Origin: Gemmatimonadota bacterium
GTDB taxonomy: Bacteria; Gemmatimonadota; Gemmatimonadetes; Longimicrobiales; UBA6960
Direction: 5' to 3'
DNA length: 5,147 bases
Assembly: GCA_022564535.1 (NCBI GenBank)
Contig: JADFLD010000193.1
Location: 1-5,147, forward strand
In this document: in pieces, positions 1 to 5,147 of the stretch
Layout: each line of letters opens with the position of its first letter
Numbering within the stretch: the stretch's first letter is position 1
Notes under the pieces: generated by a model
The model's database searches: none
Seen by the model: only the letters and a program-made list of their open reading frames with translations
Told to the model about the DNA's origin: nothing
Made by a program: the position numbers and the translations under genes

Positions 1-456
1 TGGATCAACAGCTGGAAGGTTGATGTGCCGACGGAGTCAGGTTTTCGATTCTCAGAGGACGAGAGTATCCTGCCGAGGATCGCCGGTGACGCCGTGGATC
101 GCCACTTCCGGCTCGAGACCGACGCGAACGGGTGGTGGCTGGTTCCGGGTCCGGGTACGTCGGTCATTCCTACCGGCTACTCGACGACCGCGCTCAAGTG
201 CGGTGTCGCGGCCGACGTGGGTTGCGTCGACATCGTGAGTGCGCCGCTTTCCGGGTACGTAACGCAGGACGTTCAGCTCTTCACGCAGGAAAGCTACGTG
301 CTCCGCGTGGTCGGTAACGACGCGCAGATCCACTACGGGGTCATTCGGGTCGACTTGCTCGGATTGGACCAAAACGGTGACGGCATCATGATTTTCGACT
401 GGGCGTACCAGCTCCAAGCGGGCAACCCCAACCTGGTTGAGGCGATCGGAGGCTGA
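1..456 (+). CDS. C-terminal part of an unrecognised, probably exported beta-rich protein (5' partial)
   Basis: The frame is open from the first base and ends at TGA 454-456, giving 151 visible residues; the start is most likely outside the window. I do not recognise the family. The visible part is rich in beta-formers, Gly, Thr and aromatics, with almost no Lys, as in extracellular or periplasmic domains. Two Cys, at visible residues 67 and 75, could form a disulphide. At 123-128 there is a D-x-N-x-D-G loop (DQNGDG), followed by FDWAYQ; the loop resembles the start of a calcium-binding loop, but the expected acidic residue at loop position 12 is Trp, with Asp at 11. The segment YVLRVVGNDAQ followed by VIRVDLLG recalls small secreted HmuY-like lipoproteins, but this is only an impression. 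A GTG at 25 preceded by GGAAGG (14-19) is an alternative start, but it would give a protein without a signal peptide, so a truncated longer gene is preferred. Confidence 0.7.
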   Translation, partial: WINSWKVDVPTESGFRFSEDESILPRIAGDAVDRHFRLETDANGWWLVPGPGTSVIPTGYSTTALKCGVAADVGCVDIVSAPLSGYVTQDVQLFTQESYVLRVVGNDAQIHYGVIRVDLLGLDQNGDGIMIFDWAYQLQAGNPNLVEAIGG

Positions 457-485
457 AGTCTCCCGCCGGCCGATAGCGATGGACC

Positions 486-520
486 GGGAGGGCCGGGCGC
501 CCAACGCGCCCGGCCCTCCT
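486..520 (+). terminator. Strong GC-rich stem-loop, probable terminator of the upstream gene
   Basis: The arms 487-500 and 506-519 pair perfectly over 14 bp around a 5-base loop (CCAAC), and a G-T wobble between 486 and 520 can extend the stem. It lies 30 bases after the upstream stop codon, where an intrinsic terminator would be expected. The 3' side reads TCCTTCG and lacks a real T tract, so it is not a textbook factor-independent terminator. It may instead act as an mRNA 3'-end stabiliser. The structure is seen directly; the termination role is inferred. Confidence 0.65.
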
Positions 521-558
521 TCGCGCGCGCGCCGCACCGCGGGCTGCTAGCTTTGAGC

Positions 559-1500
559 ATGGTCAAGGTGCTCGAGGCGGTACCCAACTTTTCAGAAGGT
601 CGCGACTTGGAGAAGGTGCGCGCCCTCGTGGAAGAAATCGCCTCGTTCGATGTCGACGTTCTGGATTGGTCGGCGGACTCCGACCACCACCGGTCGGTCG
701 TGACCTACATCGGGGACCCACCGGCAGTGGAGGACGCATCGCTCGCCGCGGCACGCTTCGCGCTCGAGCACATCGATCTTCGACACCACCGCGGCGTGCA
801 TCCACGGGTCGGAGCCCTCGACGTCATGCCCTTCGTCCCCTTGCACGGACTCGACATGAACGACGCGGTCGCGTCGGCGCTGCGTGTCGGGGAGGGGATC
901 GCCTCACTTGGAGTTCCGGTGTTCTTCTACGCCAACGCCTCTCGTCCTCCAGGCCGGGGCTTGGCCGGGTTGAGGCGGGGCGGCTTCGAGGGACTTTCGA
1001 GCAACTGGGCGAAGGGCGTCCGTCCTGATCTGCCGGAGGACGCCCTCGGCCCACATCCCACGGCAGGGGTGACGTGTGTCGGAGCGCGGGAGATTCTCCT
1101 GGCCTGGAACGTGTTCGTCGCTGGAATCGACGTGGGTCAGGCCCGTGAGATCGCGTCCCTGATCCGGGAACGGGACGGGGGCTTCGCCGGCCTTCGTGCG
1201 CTAGGTCTGCGGCTGGAGGGGCAGGATCGGGTTCAGATTTCCATGAACCTGGAGGATCCGGCGCGGACGTCCCCGCTCGCCGTTTTCACCGAAATCGAGT
1301 CGCAGGTCCGCCAGATGGGTGGCTCGGTGCTTGAAACAGAGGTAATCGGCATGATGCCCGATGCCCTTGTGTTTCCGGAGACGGCGGGCAGATTAAAGCT
1401 CCTTGACCTGGGACCCACCCGGGTTCTTTCCCATCGCGCAGCCGAGTATGTATCGGCACGCAGCGGGGGGCGCACGGAGATCTCGGACATCACTGAATGA
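559..1500 (+). CDS. ftcD: Glutamate formimidoyltransferase (stand-alone FtcD transferase domain)
   Basis: This cytoplasmic enzyme moves the formimidoyl group between N-formimidoyl-L-glutamate and tetrahydrofolate, linking histidine breakdown to the one-carbon pool. The protein has 313 residues, close to the usual size of the two-subdomain transferase alone, and it lacks the cyclodeaminase domain fused to it in animals. Family landmarks are VPNFSEGRD (8-16), DHHRSVVT (42-49), HRGVHPRVGALD (77-88), FFYANAS (122-128), RRGGFEGL (139-146), HPTAGVTCVGAREILLAWNV (166-185) and a C-terminal TEVIGMMP (260-267). His81 in the HPR motif matches the His that I remember as catalytic (His82) in the mammalian enzyme. 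The ATG at 559 is chosen because the family begins a few residues before VPNFSEG; an in-frame TTG at 553 adds two residues. Neither start has a clear Shine-Dalgarno. No hut genes or cyclodeaminase are visible nearby. Family assignment is firm; exact substrate in vivo is inferred. Confidence 0.93.
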   Translation: MVKVLEAVPNFSEGRDLEKVRALVEEIASFDVDVLDWSADSDHHRSVVTYIGDPPAVEDASLAAARFALEHIDLRHHRGVHPRVGALDVMPFVPLHGLDMNDAVASALRVGEGIASLGVPVFFYANASRPPGRGLAGLRRGGFEGLSSNWAKGVRPDLPEDALGPHPTAGVTCVGAREILLAWNVFVAGIDVGQAREIASLIRERDGGFAGLRALGLRLEGQDRVQISMNLEDPARTSPLAVFTEIESQVRQMGGSVLETEVIGMMPDALVFPETAGRLKLLDLGPTRVLSHRAAEYVSARSGGRTEISDITE

Positions 1501-3449
1501 GCATCGAATCGCTCAAGCAACAAGCGCGCAAGCACGAGCAGAAAGAGGACTGGCAGAAGGCCCTCGAGCAGTACAACAAGGCGCTTGCGGAATTGGCGCG
1601 CGAGGAGCAGGTCGACATCGGCCTGTATAACCGCGTTGGGGATCTCTATGTGCGGATCGGTCAGCTGGATCAGGCGGTCGAGCACTACGAGAAGGCCGTA
1701 GACCTCTACCGTGAGGCCTACCTTCCCAACAACGCGATCGCGGTCTGCAAGAAGATCATTCGGAATGTTCCGGACCGCCACAAGGCGTACCTCAAGATCG
1801 GTCAGATCCGGGCCGAGCAGGGCTTCCTGCCGGATGCACGCACGAACTTCCTCACGTATGCCGAGCGCATGCAGCAGACGGGCGATCTCGATGAGTCCTT
1901 CCGCGCGCTCATCGAGTTCTGCGACCTGGCGCCCGATGACGTCGGTGTTCGAATCACGGTGGCCGATCAGATGGCCGCGAACGGAAGGAGCGAAGAGGCG
2001 GTCGAGCAGTTGCTGATCGCCCACCGTCACCTGACTCAGCTCGACGAGAGGGAACAGGCTGAGGAGGTCGAGACGAAGATCCTCGCGATCGATCCCGAGG
2101 CTGACATCGGTGCGATCCCTGCGATGGCGACGAGCTCCGTCGGAGACGATGGGGTAATCGTCGCCGAGTTCGGCGAGATCTCCTTCGGCGGTGACGCGCT
2201 CGGAGATTCCGAAGAGGGAGAGGTCGAATCGGCGGTTGGCGAAGCGATGGAGGAGGCCGCCGGCGATTCTGCCGAAGAGGAGGCCGCCGCTGAAGTCGAG
2301 GCGGGGGACGATGGGGCGTTCGAGATCGCTTCGGGCGACGAGGTGGAGGAGGAGTCCTCGGTCGAGCTCCCGACGATGGACTTCGAGGTCGAGGCGGCGG
2401 ACGAGGACAAGGAAGCCGTCGAGCTTCCGACGATGGACTTCGAGGTCGAGGCGGCGGACGAGGACAAGGAAGCCGTCGAGCTCCCGACGATGGACTTCGA
2501 GGTCGAGGCGGCGGACGAGGACAAGGAAGCCGTCGAGCTCCCGACGATGGACTTCGAGGTGGCGGACGAGGCCAAGGAAGCTGTCGAGCTCCCGACGCCC
2601 TTCGAGGTCGAGGCCGATGATAAAGAGCCGGTAGAGCTGTCGGCCGTCGGTGAGGCCGACGATCCGGTTCCCGGCGCTGACATTGCTTCAACGTTCGACG
2701 CTGGAGATTCGGAAGCCGTCGAAACGAGCGAGATCGAGGTCGTCTCGTCCGTTGAGGCCGTCGAGGAGGCCGTCGAGGAGGCCGTCGAGGAGGCCGTCGA
2801 GGAGGCCGTCGAGGAGGCCGTCGAGGAGGCCGTCGAGGAGGCCGCCGCCGAAGCGCCCGCTGAGGTCGAAAGCCCGGCTGGAGCGGAGGCAGACGGATCG
2901 TCGAAGACCGAGGAGAAGGTTCCGGACGAAGGGTACATCGATCTCGGAGCGATGATTCTCGGAACAGACACGGCGGAGAAGTCTACTCGCTTCACGGTCG
3001 CTTACGAGGAGCCGACCGGTGACGAAGACGCGGATTTCGCCAAGATGCTGTCCCAGTTCAAGGAGAAGGTTTCCGAGAATCTGGACGCCAGCGACGTCCG
3101 CGCGCACTACGACCTCGGCACCGCGTACAAGGAGATGGGCCTGCTGGAGGAGGCGATCGGCTCGTACCAAGCTGCGCTACGCGCCGCTCCTGACCACCTC
3201 CCGACGTACGAATTGATTGGTCAGACGTTCATCGAGATGGGTCAGCACGAGGCGGCTGTGACATCCCTGGAGCGCGCCCTGGCGGTGGCGTCCCCGATCG
3301 AAGACGAGATGATCGGCATCTACTACTATTTGGGCCGGGCCTACGAATCTCTGAACAAGACGGACTCCGCGGTCGAGTTCTTCAACAAGGTGTTTTCTCT
3401 CGACATCAACTTCGCGGACGTGACTGAGCGGCTCAGAGAGCTCCGCTAG
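1497..3449 (+). CDS. Large tetratricopeptide-repeat protein with an acidic repetitive linker
   Basis: The 650-residue protein has no signal peptide or membrane helix, so it should be cytoplasmic. Residues 1-200 form a helical TPR-like N-terminal region, clearest at 43-76 and 97-125. Residues about 205-478 are a very acidic, Ala/Glu/Val/Asp-rich and probably disordered linker. It contains the VELPTMDFEV repeats (289-378) and an EAVE array (420-447). GYIDLGAMI (479-487) leads into DADFAKMLSQFKEKV (511-525), then three good TPR units at about 535-568, 569-602 and 607-640. This C-terminal core resembles TPR proteins I recall from Gemmatimonadota. TPR domains bind other proteins, so a scaffold role is likely; the partner is unknown. 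The start ATG overlaps the stop of the formimidoyltransferase gene (ATGA), and the nearest purine-rich motif (GGAGA, 1476-1480) is too far upstream, which points to translational coupling. The assignment as a TPR protein is secure; the function is not. Confidence 0.9.
   Translation: MSIESLKQQARKHEQKEDWQKALEQYNKALAELAREEQVDIGLYNRVGDLYVRIGQLDQAVEHYEKAVDLYREAYLPNNAIAVCKKIIRNVPDRHKAYLKIGQIRAEQGFLPDARTNFLTYAERMQQTGDLDESFRALIEFCDLAPDDVGVRITVADQMAANGRSEEAVEQLLIAHRHLTQLDEREQAEEVETKILAIDPEADIGAIPAMATSSVGDDGVIVAEFGEISFGGDALGDSEEGEVESAVGEAMEEAAGDSAEEEAAAEVEAGDDGAFEIASGDEVEEESSVELPTMDFEVEAADEDKEAVELPTMDFEVEAADEDKEAVELPTMDFEVEAADEDKEAVELPTMDFEVADEAKEAVELPTPFEVEADDKEPVELSAVGEADDPVPGADIASTFDAGDSEAVETSEIEVVSSVEAVEEAVEEAVEEAVEEAVEEAVEEAVEEAAAEAPAEVESPAGAEADGSSKTEEKVPDEGYIDLGAMILGTDTAEKSTRFTVAYEEPTGDEDADFAKMLSQFKEKVSENLDASDVRAHYDLGTAYKEMGLLEEAIGSYQAALRAAPDHLPTYELIGQTFIEMGQHEAAVTSLERALAVASPIEDEMIGIYYYLGRAYESLNKTDSAVEFFNKVFSLDINFADVTERLRELR
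2361..2630 (+). repeat. 57-bp in-frame tandem repeat encoding VELPTMDFEVEAADEDKEA
   Basis: Three full 57-bp units start at 2361, 2418 and 2475. Units 1 and 3 are identical; unit 2 differs by one silent base (CTT for CTC). A 51-bp unit (2532-2582, VELPTMDFEVADEAKEA) and a 48-bp unit (2583-2630, VELPTPFEVEADDKEP) are shortened, diverged copies, and a sixth remnant begins VELS at 2631. All length changes are multiples of three. Each unit carries a short hydrophobic stretch (LPTMDFEV) set in acidic residues. Confidence 0.95.
2754..2843 (+). repeat. 12-bp in-frame tandem repeat encoding EAVE
   Basis: Seven perfect copies of GAGGCCGTCGAG run from 2754 to 2837, followed by a half unit (GAGGCC) to 2843. 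They encode a run of E-A-V-E from residue 420, within the acidic linker of the TPR protein. The copies are identical even at silent positions, pointing to recent slippage-driven expansion. Unit gain or loss would keep the frame. The encoded segment should be a strongly acidic helix. Confidence 0.97.
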
Positions 3450-3471
3450 CCGGTTTGCAAGGCCCGAGGCG

Positions 3472-4497
3472 ATGACCTTCAGCCCTCTTTTGGAGGTGGA
3501 TGTGATCCGAGCGGTTCAGGGTGTTCCACCCAAGCTCTCGGTGATCCAGGCTCCGGTTCGGGAGCCGCTCGACCGTGTCGGAGACGAGATCCGACGGATC
3601 GTGCTTTCGGACTTCGACAACATAGAAGAGGTTAGCGAACACCTTCTCTTCATGAGCGGCAAGCTGTTTCGCCCGACCCTGCTTCTGCTGGCCAGTCGAG
3701 TGGGTGCCCCCCCCCACGAGGACACGCTCACACTGGCTGCCGTGGTGGAGCTGGTCCATCTTGCGACGCTCGTGCACGACGACGCGGTCGACCACTCGGC
3801 GCTCCGTCGTGGGCTCCCGACGGTCAATGCGCTCTGGACCCATCAGGTCGCGATCATCATGGGCGACTATCTGTACTCACGCGGCGTCTCCGAGCTCGCC
3901 CGCATCGGTAACCTCGAGGCTCTGGTGGTCCTTGCGAACGCCGCGAACGAGATGTCCGTGGGTGAAATGAGACAACTCACGTCCTACGACGCGCTCGATT
4001 TTTCCGAGGACGACTATTATCGGTTGATCGCCGCCAAGACGGCGTCATTGATGTCCGCCGCATGCGAGATGGGGGCGATCGACGGCGCTCCGGAGTACCG
4101 GAAGGCGTTGGCACTCTACGGACACAACCTGGGGATGGCGTTCCAGATCGCCGACGATCTTCTGGACTATACCGGGACCGAGGCGGTCACCGGAAAGCCG
4201 ACTGGGCACGACCTGCGGGAGCGCAAGGTGACTCTGCCGCTGGTCGAAGCGCTCGGACGTGCCACCGAATCCGAGGAGCGCGAGATCCGCTCCTTCTTCA
4301 CTCGGGTGGATGCGTCCGACGACGAGATCGGTCGCATCGTGGAGATCGTCGTCGCGAAGGGGGGCCTCGAGTACGCGAGTGCTGCAGCGGCTCGCTTCGC
4401 GGATCGCGCGCGTGAGGCGCTGGCGGAGCTGCCCGACGCCCTCCCGACGGATGCGTTGCTGGACGCGGTCGGCTACGCCGTAGATAGGCGGCGCTGA
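3472..4497 (+). CDS. Trans-polyprenyl diphosphate synthase (IspB/HepT-like, probably long chain)
   Basis: The enzyme condenses isopentenyl diphosphate onto an allylic diphosphate to build an all-trans prenyl chain, most likely the quinone side chain. Residues are counted from ATG 3472 (341 aa). Visible motifs are SGKLFRP (62-68), the first Asp-rich motif DDAVD (103-107), MGDYLYSR (130-137), KT (189-190), FQIADDLLDY (224-233) with the second DDxxD, and GKPTGHDLRERKVTLPL (241-257). The residue five before the first Asp-rich motif is Ala98 (HLATLVHDD), small as in long-chain enzymes such as octaprenyl synthase (HTATLLHDD), so a chain longer than C20 is expected; exact length cannot be read. The start is uncertain: ATG 3472 has GAGG only two bases upstream, whereas GTG 3502 has a well-placed GGAGG (3492-3496) and would give 331 residues. 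The longer form is listed. The gene lies 22 bases after the TPR gene and 1 base before the next. Catalytic motifs appear intact. Confidence 0.93.
   Translation: MTFSPLLEVDVIRAVQGVPPKLSVIQAPVREPLDRVGDEIRRIVLSDFDNIEEVSEHLLFMSGKLFRPTLLLLASRVGAPPHEDTLTLAAVVELVHLATLVHDDAVDHSALRRGLPTVNALWTHQVAIIMGDYLYSRGVSELARIGNLEALVVLANAANEMSVGEMRQLTSYDALDFSEDDYYRLIAAKTASLMSAACEMGAIDGAPEYRKALALYGHNLGMAFQIADDLLDYTGTEAVTGKPTGHDLRERKVTLPLVEALGRATESEEREIRSFFTRVDASDDEIGRIVEIVVAKGGLEYASAAAARFADRAREALAELPDALPTDALLDAVGYAVDRRR
3492..3496 (+). promoter_or_regulatory. Candidate ribosome binding site pointing to a GTG start at 3502
   Basis: GGAGG lies five bases before an in-frame GTG (3502-3504), within the first codons of the prenyl synthase frame as listed. 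It is a better placed Shine-Dalgarno than the one before ATG 3472. The alternative is that these are simply codons for Leu-Glu-Val. Confidence 0.45.
3707..3715 (+). repeat. Nine-C homopolymer inside the prenyl synthase gene
   Basis: Nine consecutive C residues encode part of GAPPH (residues 78-82), between the SGKLFRP and first Asp-rich motifs. Both motifs are in the same frame across the tract, so the count as given is correct for function. A one-base change would destroy the enzyme. It is a possible slippage site or sequencing-error hotspot. Confidence 0.9.
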
Positions 4498-4498
4498 C

Positions 4499-4795
4499 AT
4501 GGCCCCCCGCGATATGTTGGTCGATACGGGCCACCGTAGCCTCGTCCGATTCTTGTTCACGCTCGTTCTGGGCCTCTTCCTCGGTGGCCTCCTCACGAAG
4601 CTCACCGAGTTCGTTCTACCGGATGGCACCGCGTCCAGGGAATTCCTCCTGACAGCGGTCGAAGCGTCTGTAGGGCCTCTCTCGGTGGACCTCGTGGCTG
4701 TCGCATTCGAGCTGGGACCCGTTACACTGACTCTCAACTTTCTGACCCTGGTGGGCATCTCGATCGTCGCGATGATCGTGCGCGCTTGGATCTGA
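4499..4795 (+). CDS. Small two-helix membrane protein, DUF4321-like
   Basis: The product has 98 residues. A hydrophobic helix at about 15-33 (LVRFLFTLVLGLFLGGLLT) and another at about 78-96 flank an extracytoplasmic or cytoplasmic segment with LPDG (40-43) and the pattern FELGPVTLTLNFLTLVGI (70-87). This matches my memory of DUF4321 proteins: a first helix ending in a Gly-rich face, then a phrase like DLGVLTLTFGL, then a final helix. The function of that family is unknown. The start ATG follows the prenyl synthase stop by one base, with a weak AGGCGG (4486-4491) seven bases upstream; an in-frame ATG at 4514 is possible. The position between a prenyl synthase and TatA suggests a cell-envelope role, but that is only inference from context. 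Confidence 0.75.
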   Translation: MAPRDMLVDTGHRSLVRFLFTLVLGLFLGGLLTKLTEFVLPDGTASREFLLTAVEASVGPLSVDLVAVAFELGPVTLTLNFLTLVGISIVAMIVRAWI

Positions 4796-4805
4796 CGAGA
4801 ACTGA

Positions 4806-4822
4806 CGGGGCATGGAGCCCCG
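4806..4822 (+). other. Small stem-loop just upstream of the tatA ribosome binding site
   Basis: CGGGGC (4806-4811) pairs with GCCCCG (4817-4822) around a 5-base loop (ATGGA), ending two bases before the GGAGGA of tatA. There is no T tract, so it is unlikely to terminate. It could be an mRNA processing or stability element that sets the TatA level apart from the upstream genes. Confidence 0.45.
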
Positions 4823-4824
4823 AT

Positions 4825-4830
4825 GGAGGA
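4825..4830 (+). promoter_or_regulatory. Shine-Dalgarno of tatA
   Basis: GGAGGA is followed by eight bases and then ATG 4839. It is one of the clearest ribosome binding sites in the window and fixes the tatA start. TatA is usually the most abundant Tat subunit, which fits a strong site. Confidence 0.75.
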
Positions 4831-4838
4831 TTTGACGG

Positions 4839-5039
4839 ATGGGTCTAGGTGGCTTTGGAATGGGAGAGATGATCTTCATCTTTCTCATCGTCCTGCTTCT
4901 GTTCGGCGCGAAGCGCCTTCCGGAGATCGGATCTTCGCTCGGTAAGGGGATTCGGGAGTTCCGCAAGGCTCAGTCCGGTGAGGATGGCAATCAAATATTT
5001 ATGATCGGAGTACCGCACAGGCAGCTTGAAACTACCTAG
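4839..5039 (+). CDS. tatA: TatA/TatE family twin-arginine translocase subunit, with atypical C-terminus
   Basis: TatA forms the pore-like oligomer that carries folded proteins with twin-arginine signals across the inner membrane, working with TatC. The N-terminal part is typical: a short membrane helix at about 9-22 ([14 protein letters not shown]) with a polar Glu10, the FG hinge (Phe22-Gly23), then [21 protein letters not shown] (24-44), the amphipathic helix. The start follows a strong Shine-Dalgarno. After SGED (46-49) the expected long charged tail is absent: residues 50-66 read [17 protein letters not shown] and the frame ends at TAG directly followed by TAA (5037-5042). This ending coincides with a drop in GC content, so the 3' end may come from an insertion, recombination or contig-end join. 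The conserved working part is complete and 66 residues is within the family range. No tatB or tatC is in the window. Confidence 0.88.
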   Translation: MGLGGFGMGEMIFIFLIVLLLFGAKRLPEIGSSLGKGIREFRKAQSGEDGNQIFMIGVPHRQLETT

Positions 5040-5147
5040 TAAGGCGGTAGCAAGGCATGCAGAGTACTTCACAGTTAGAAAGAGCCTCAGAACCTCCCGC
5101 CTCAGCGGGCGTGCGATGGGCGGCCTCCCATGCCCCGGTACCGTCAC
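4988..5147. other. Right-end segment with shifted base composition; no gene supported
   Basis: By hand count 46 of 100 bases at 4991-5090 are G or C, against 38 of 60 at 4921-4980, and then 42 of 57 at 5091-5147. The segment includes an AT-rich patch around AAATATTT (near 4993-5000), a partial repeat GAGTAC-nn-CACAG at 5008-5020 and 5062-5074, and two small hairpins (5096-5109, loop CTCA; 5116-5131, stem ATGGG/CCCAT). Open frames cross it on both strands and run off the right edge, but none is recognisable. It may be a mobile-element end, the edge of a divergent gene or a chimeric contig end; the sequence does not decide. Confidence 0.5.

Noticed and set aside
20..238. Short Arg/Ser-rich plus-strand frame near the left edge
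   Set aside because: It is an off-frame shadow of the partial gene at 1-456, with no family signature.
1233..2030. Minus-strand open frame of 265 codons across the ftcD/TPR junction
   Set aside because: It spans two well-supported plus-strand genes, has no recognisable domain, and arises because stop codons are rare in the antisense of GC-rich coding DNA.
1954..2691. Another minus-strand open frame, Arg/Pro-rich
   Set aside because: It is also a shadow of the acidic linker in another frame; Arg/Pro/Ser bias with no motif is typical of GC-rich antisense frames.
2361..2843. CRISPR-like array
   Set aside because: The repeats are contiguous, in frame and have no unique spacers; they encode protein repeats.
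2036..2995. Long minus-strand open frame rich in Ser, Ala and Thr (319 codons)
   Set aside because: It is the antisense image of the GAG/GTC/GCC-rich repeats of the TPR gene. Its low-complexity composition follows from that codon use, and no domain is visible.
4845..5147. Minus-strand open frame of 100 codons at the right edge
   Set aside because: Two thirds of it is antisense to tatA. The right-hand part could belong to a gene entering from outside, but nothing is recognisable and no start can be defended.
5096..5147. Possible 5' end of a group II intron: GTGCG (5111-5115) right after a small hairpin
   Set aside because: GTGCG fits the intron 5' consensus and some introns insert after hairpins, but five bases are weak evidence, only 37 bases remain, and no domain structure or intron-encoded protein can be seen.

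Overview
The window is GC-rich bacterial DNA with tightly packed plus-strand genes. The best guess at a source is Gemmatimonadota or a related lineage. That guess rests on base composition, on the gene set and on the C-terminal signature of the large TPR protein, which resembles TPR proteins I remember from that phylum. The lineage call is inference. Its length and a gene cut by the left edge suggest a short metagenomic contig, but this cannot be proved from the sequence.

Layout: (1) positions 1-456 hold the C-terminal part of an unrecognised, probably exported beta-rich protein. (2) Positions 457-558 are a gap with a strong GC-rich stem-loop (486-520) that looks like a terminator. (3) A compact plus-strand run follows: a stand-alone glutamate formimidoyltransferase (559-1500); a 650-residue TPR protein (1497-3449, overlapping by ATGA); a trans-polyprenyl diphosphate synthase (3472-4497); a small two-helix membrane protein of the DUF4321 type (4499-4795); and a TatA/TatE twin-arginine translocase subunit (4839-5039). 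(4) The last ~150 bases differ: GC falls to 46% by hand count over 4991-5090 and then rises sharply to the end. No gene can be supported there, and the TatA C-terminus encoded in this stretch is not typical.

Spacing (4-base overlap, 22, 1 and 43 bases) suggests one transcription unit for the five genes, but they do not form an obvious pathway. The formimidoyltransferase belongs to histidine and one-carbon metabolism. The prenyl synthase probably makes the quinone side chain. DUF4321 and TatA are membrane proteins, TatA for export of folded proteins. The TPR protein is probably a cytoplasmic scaffold.

No CRISPR array, tRNA, rRNA, intact mobile element or clearly new system was found. The most notable features are two in-frame tandem repeats in the acidic linker of the TPR protein, an ambiguous start and a nine-C tract in the prenyl synthase, and the composition break at the right end.
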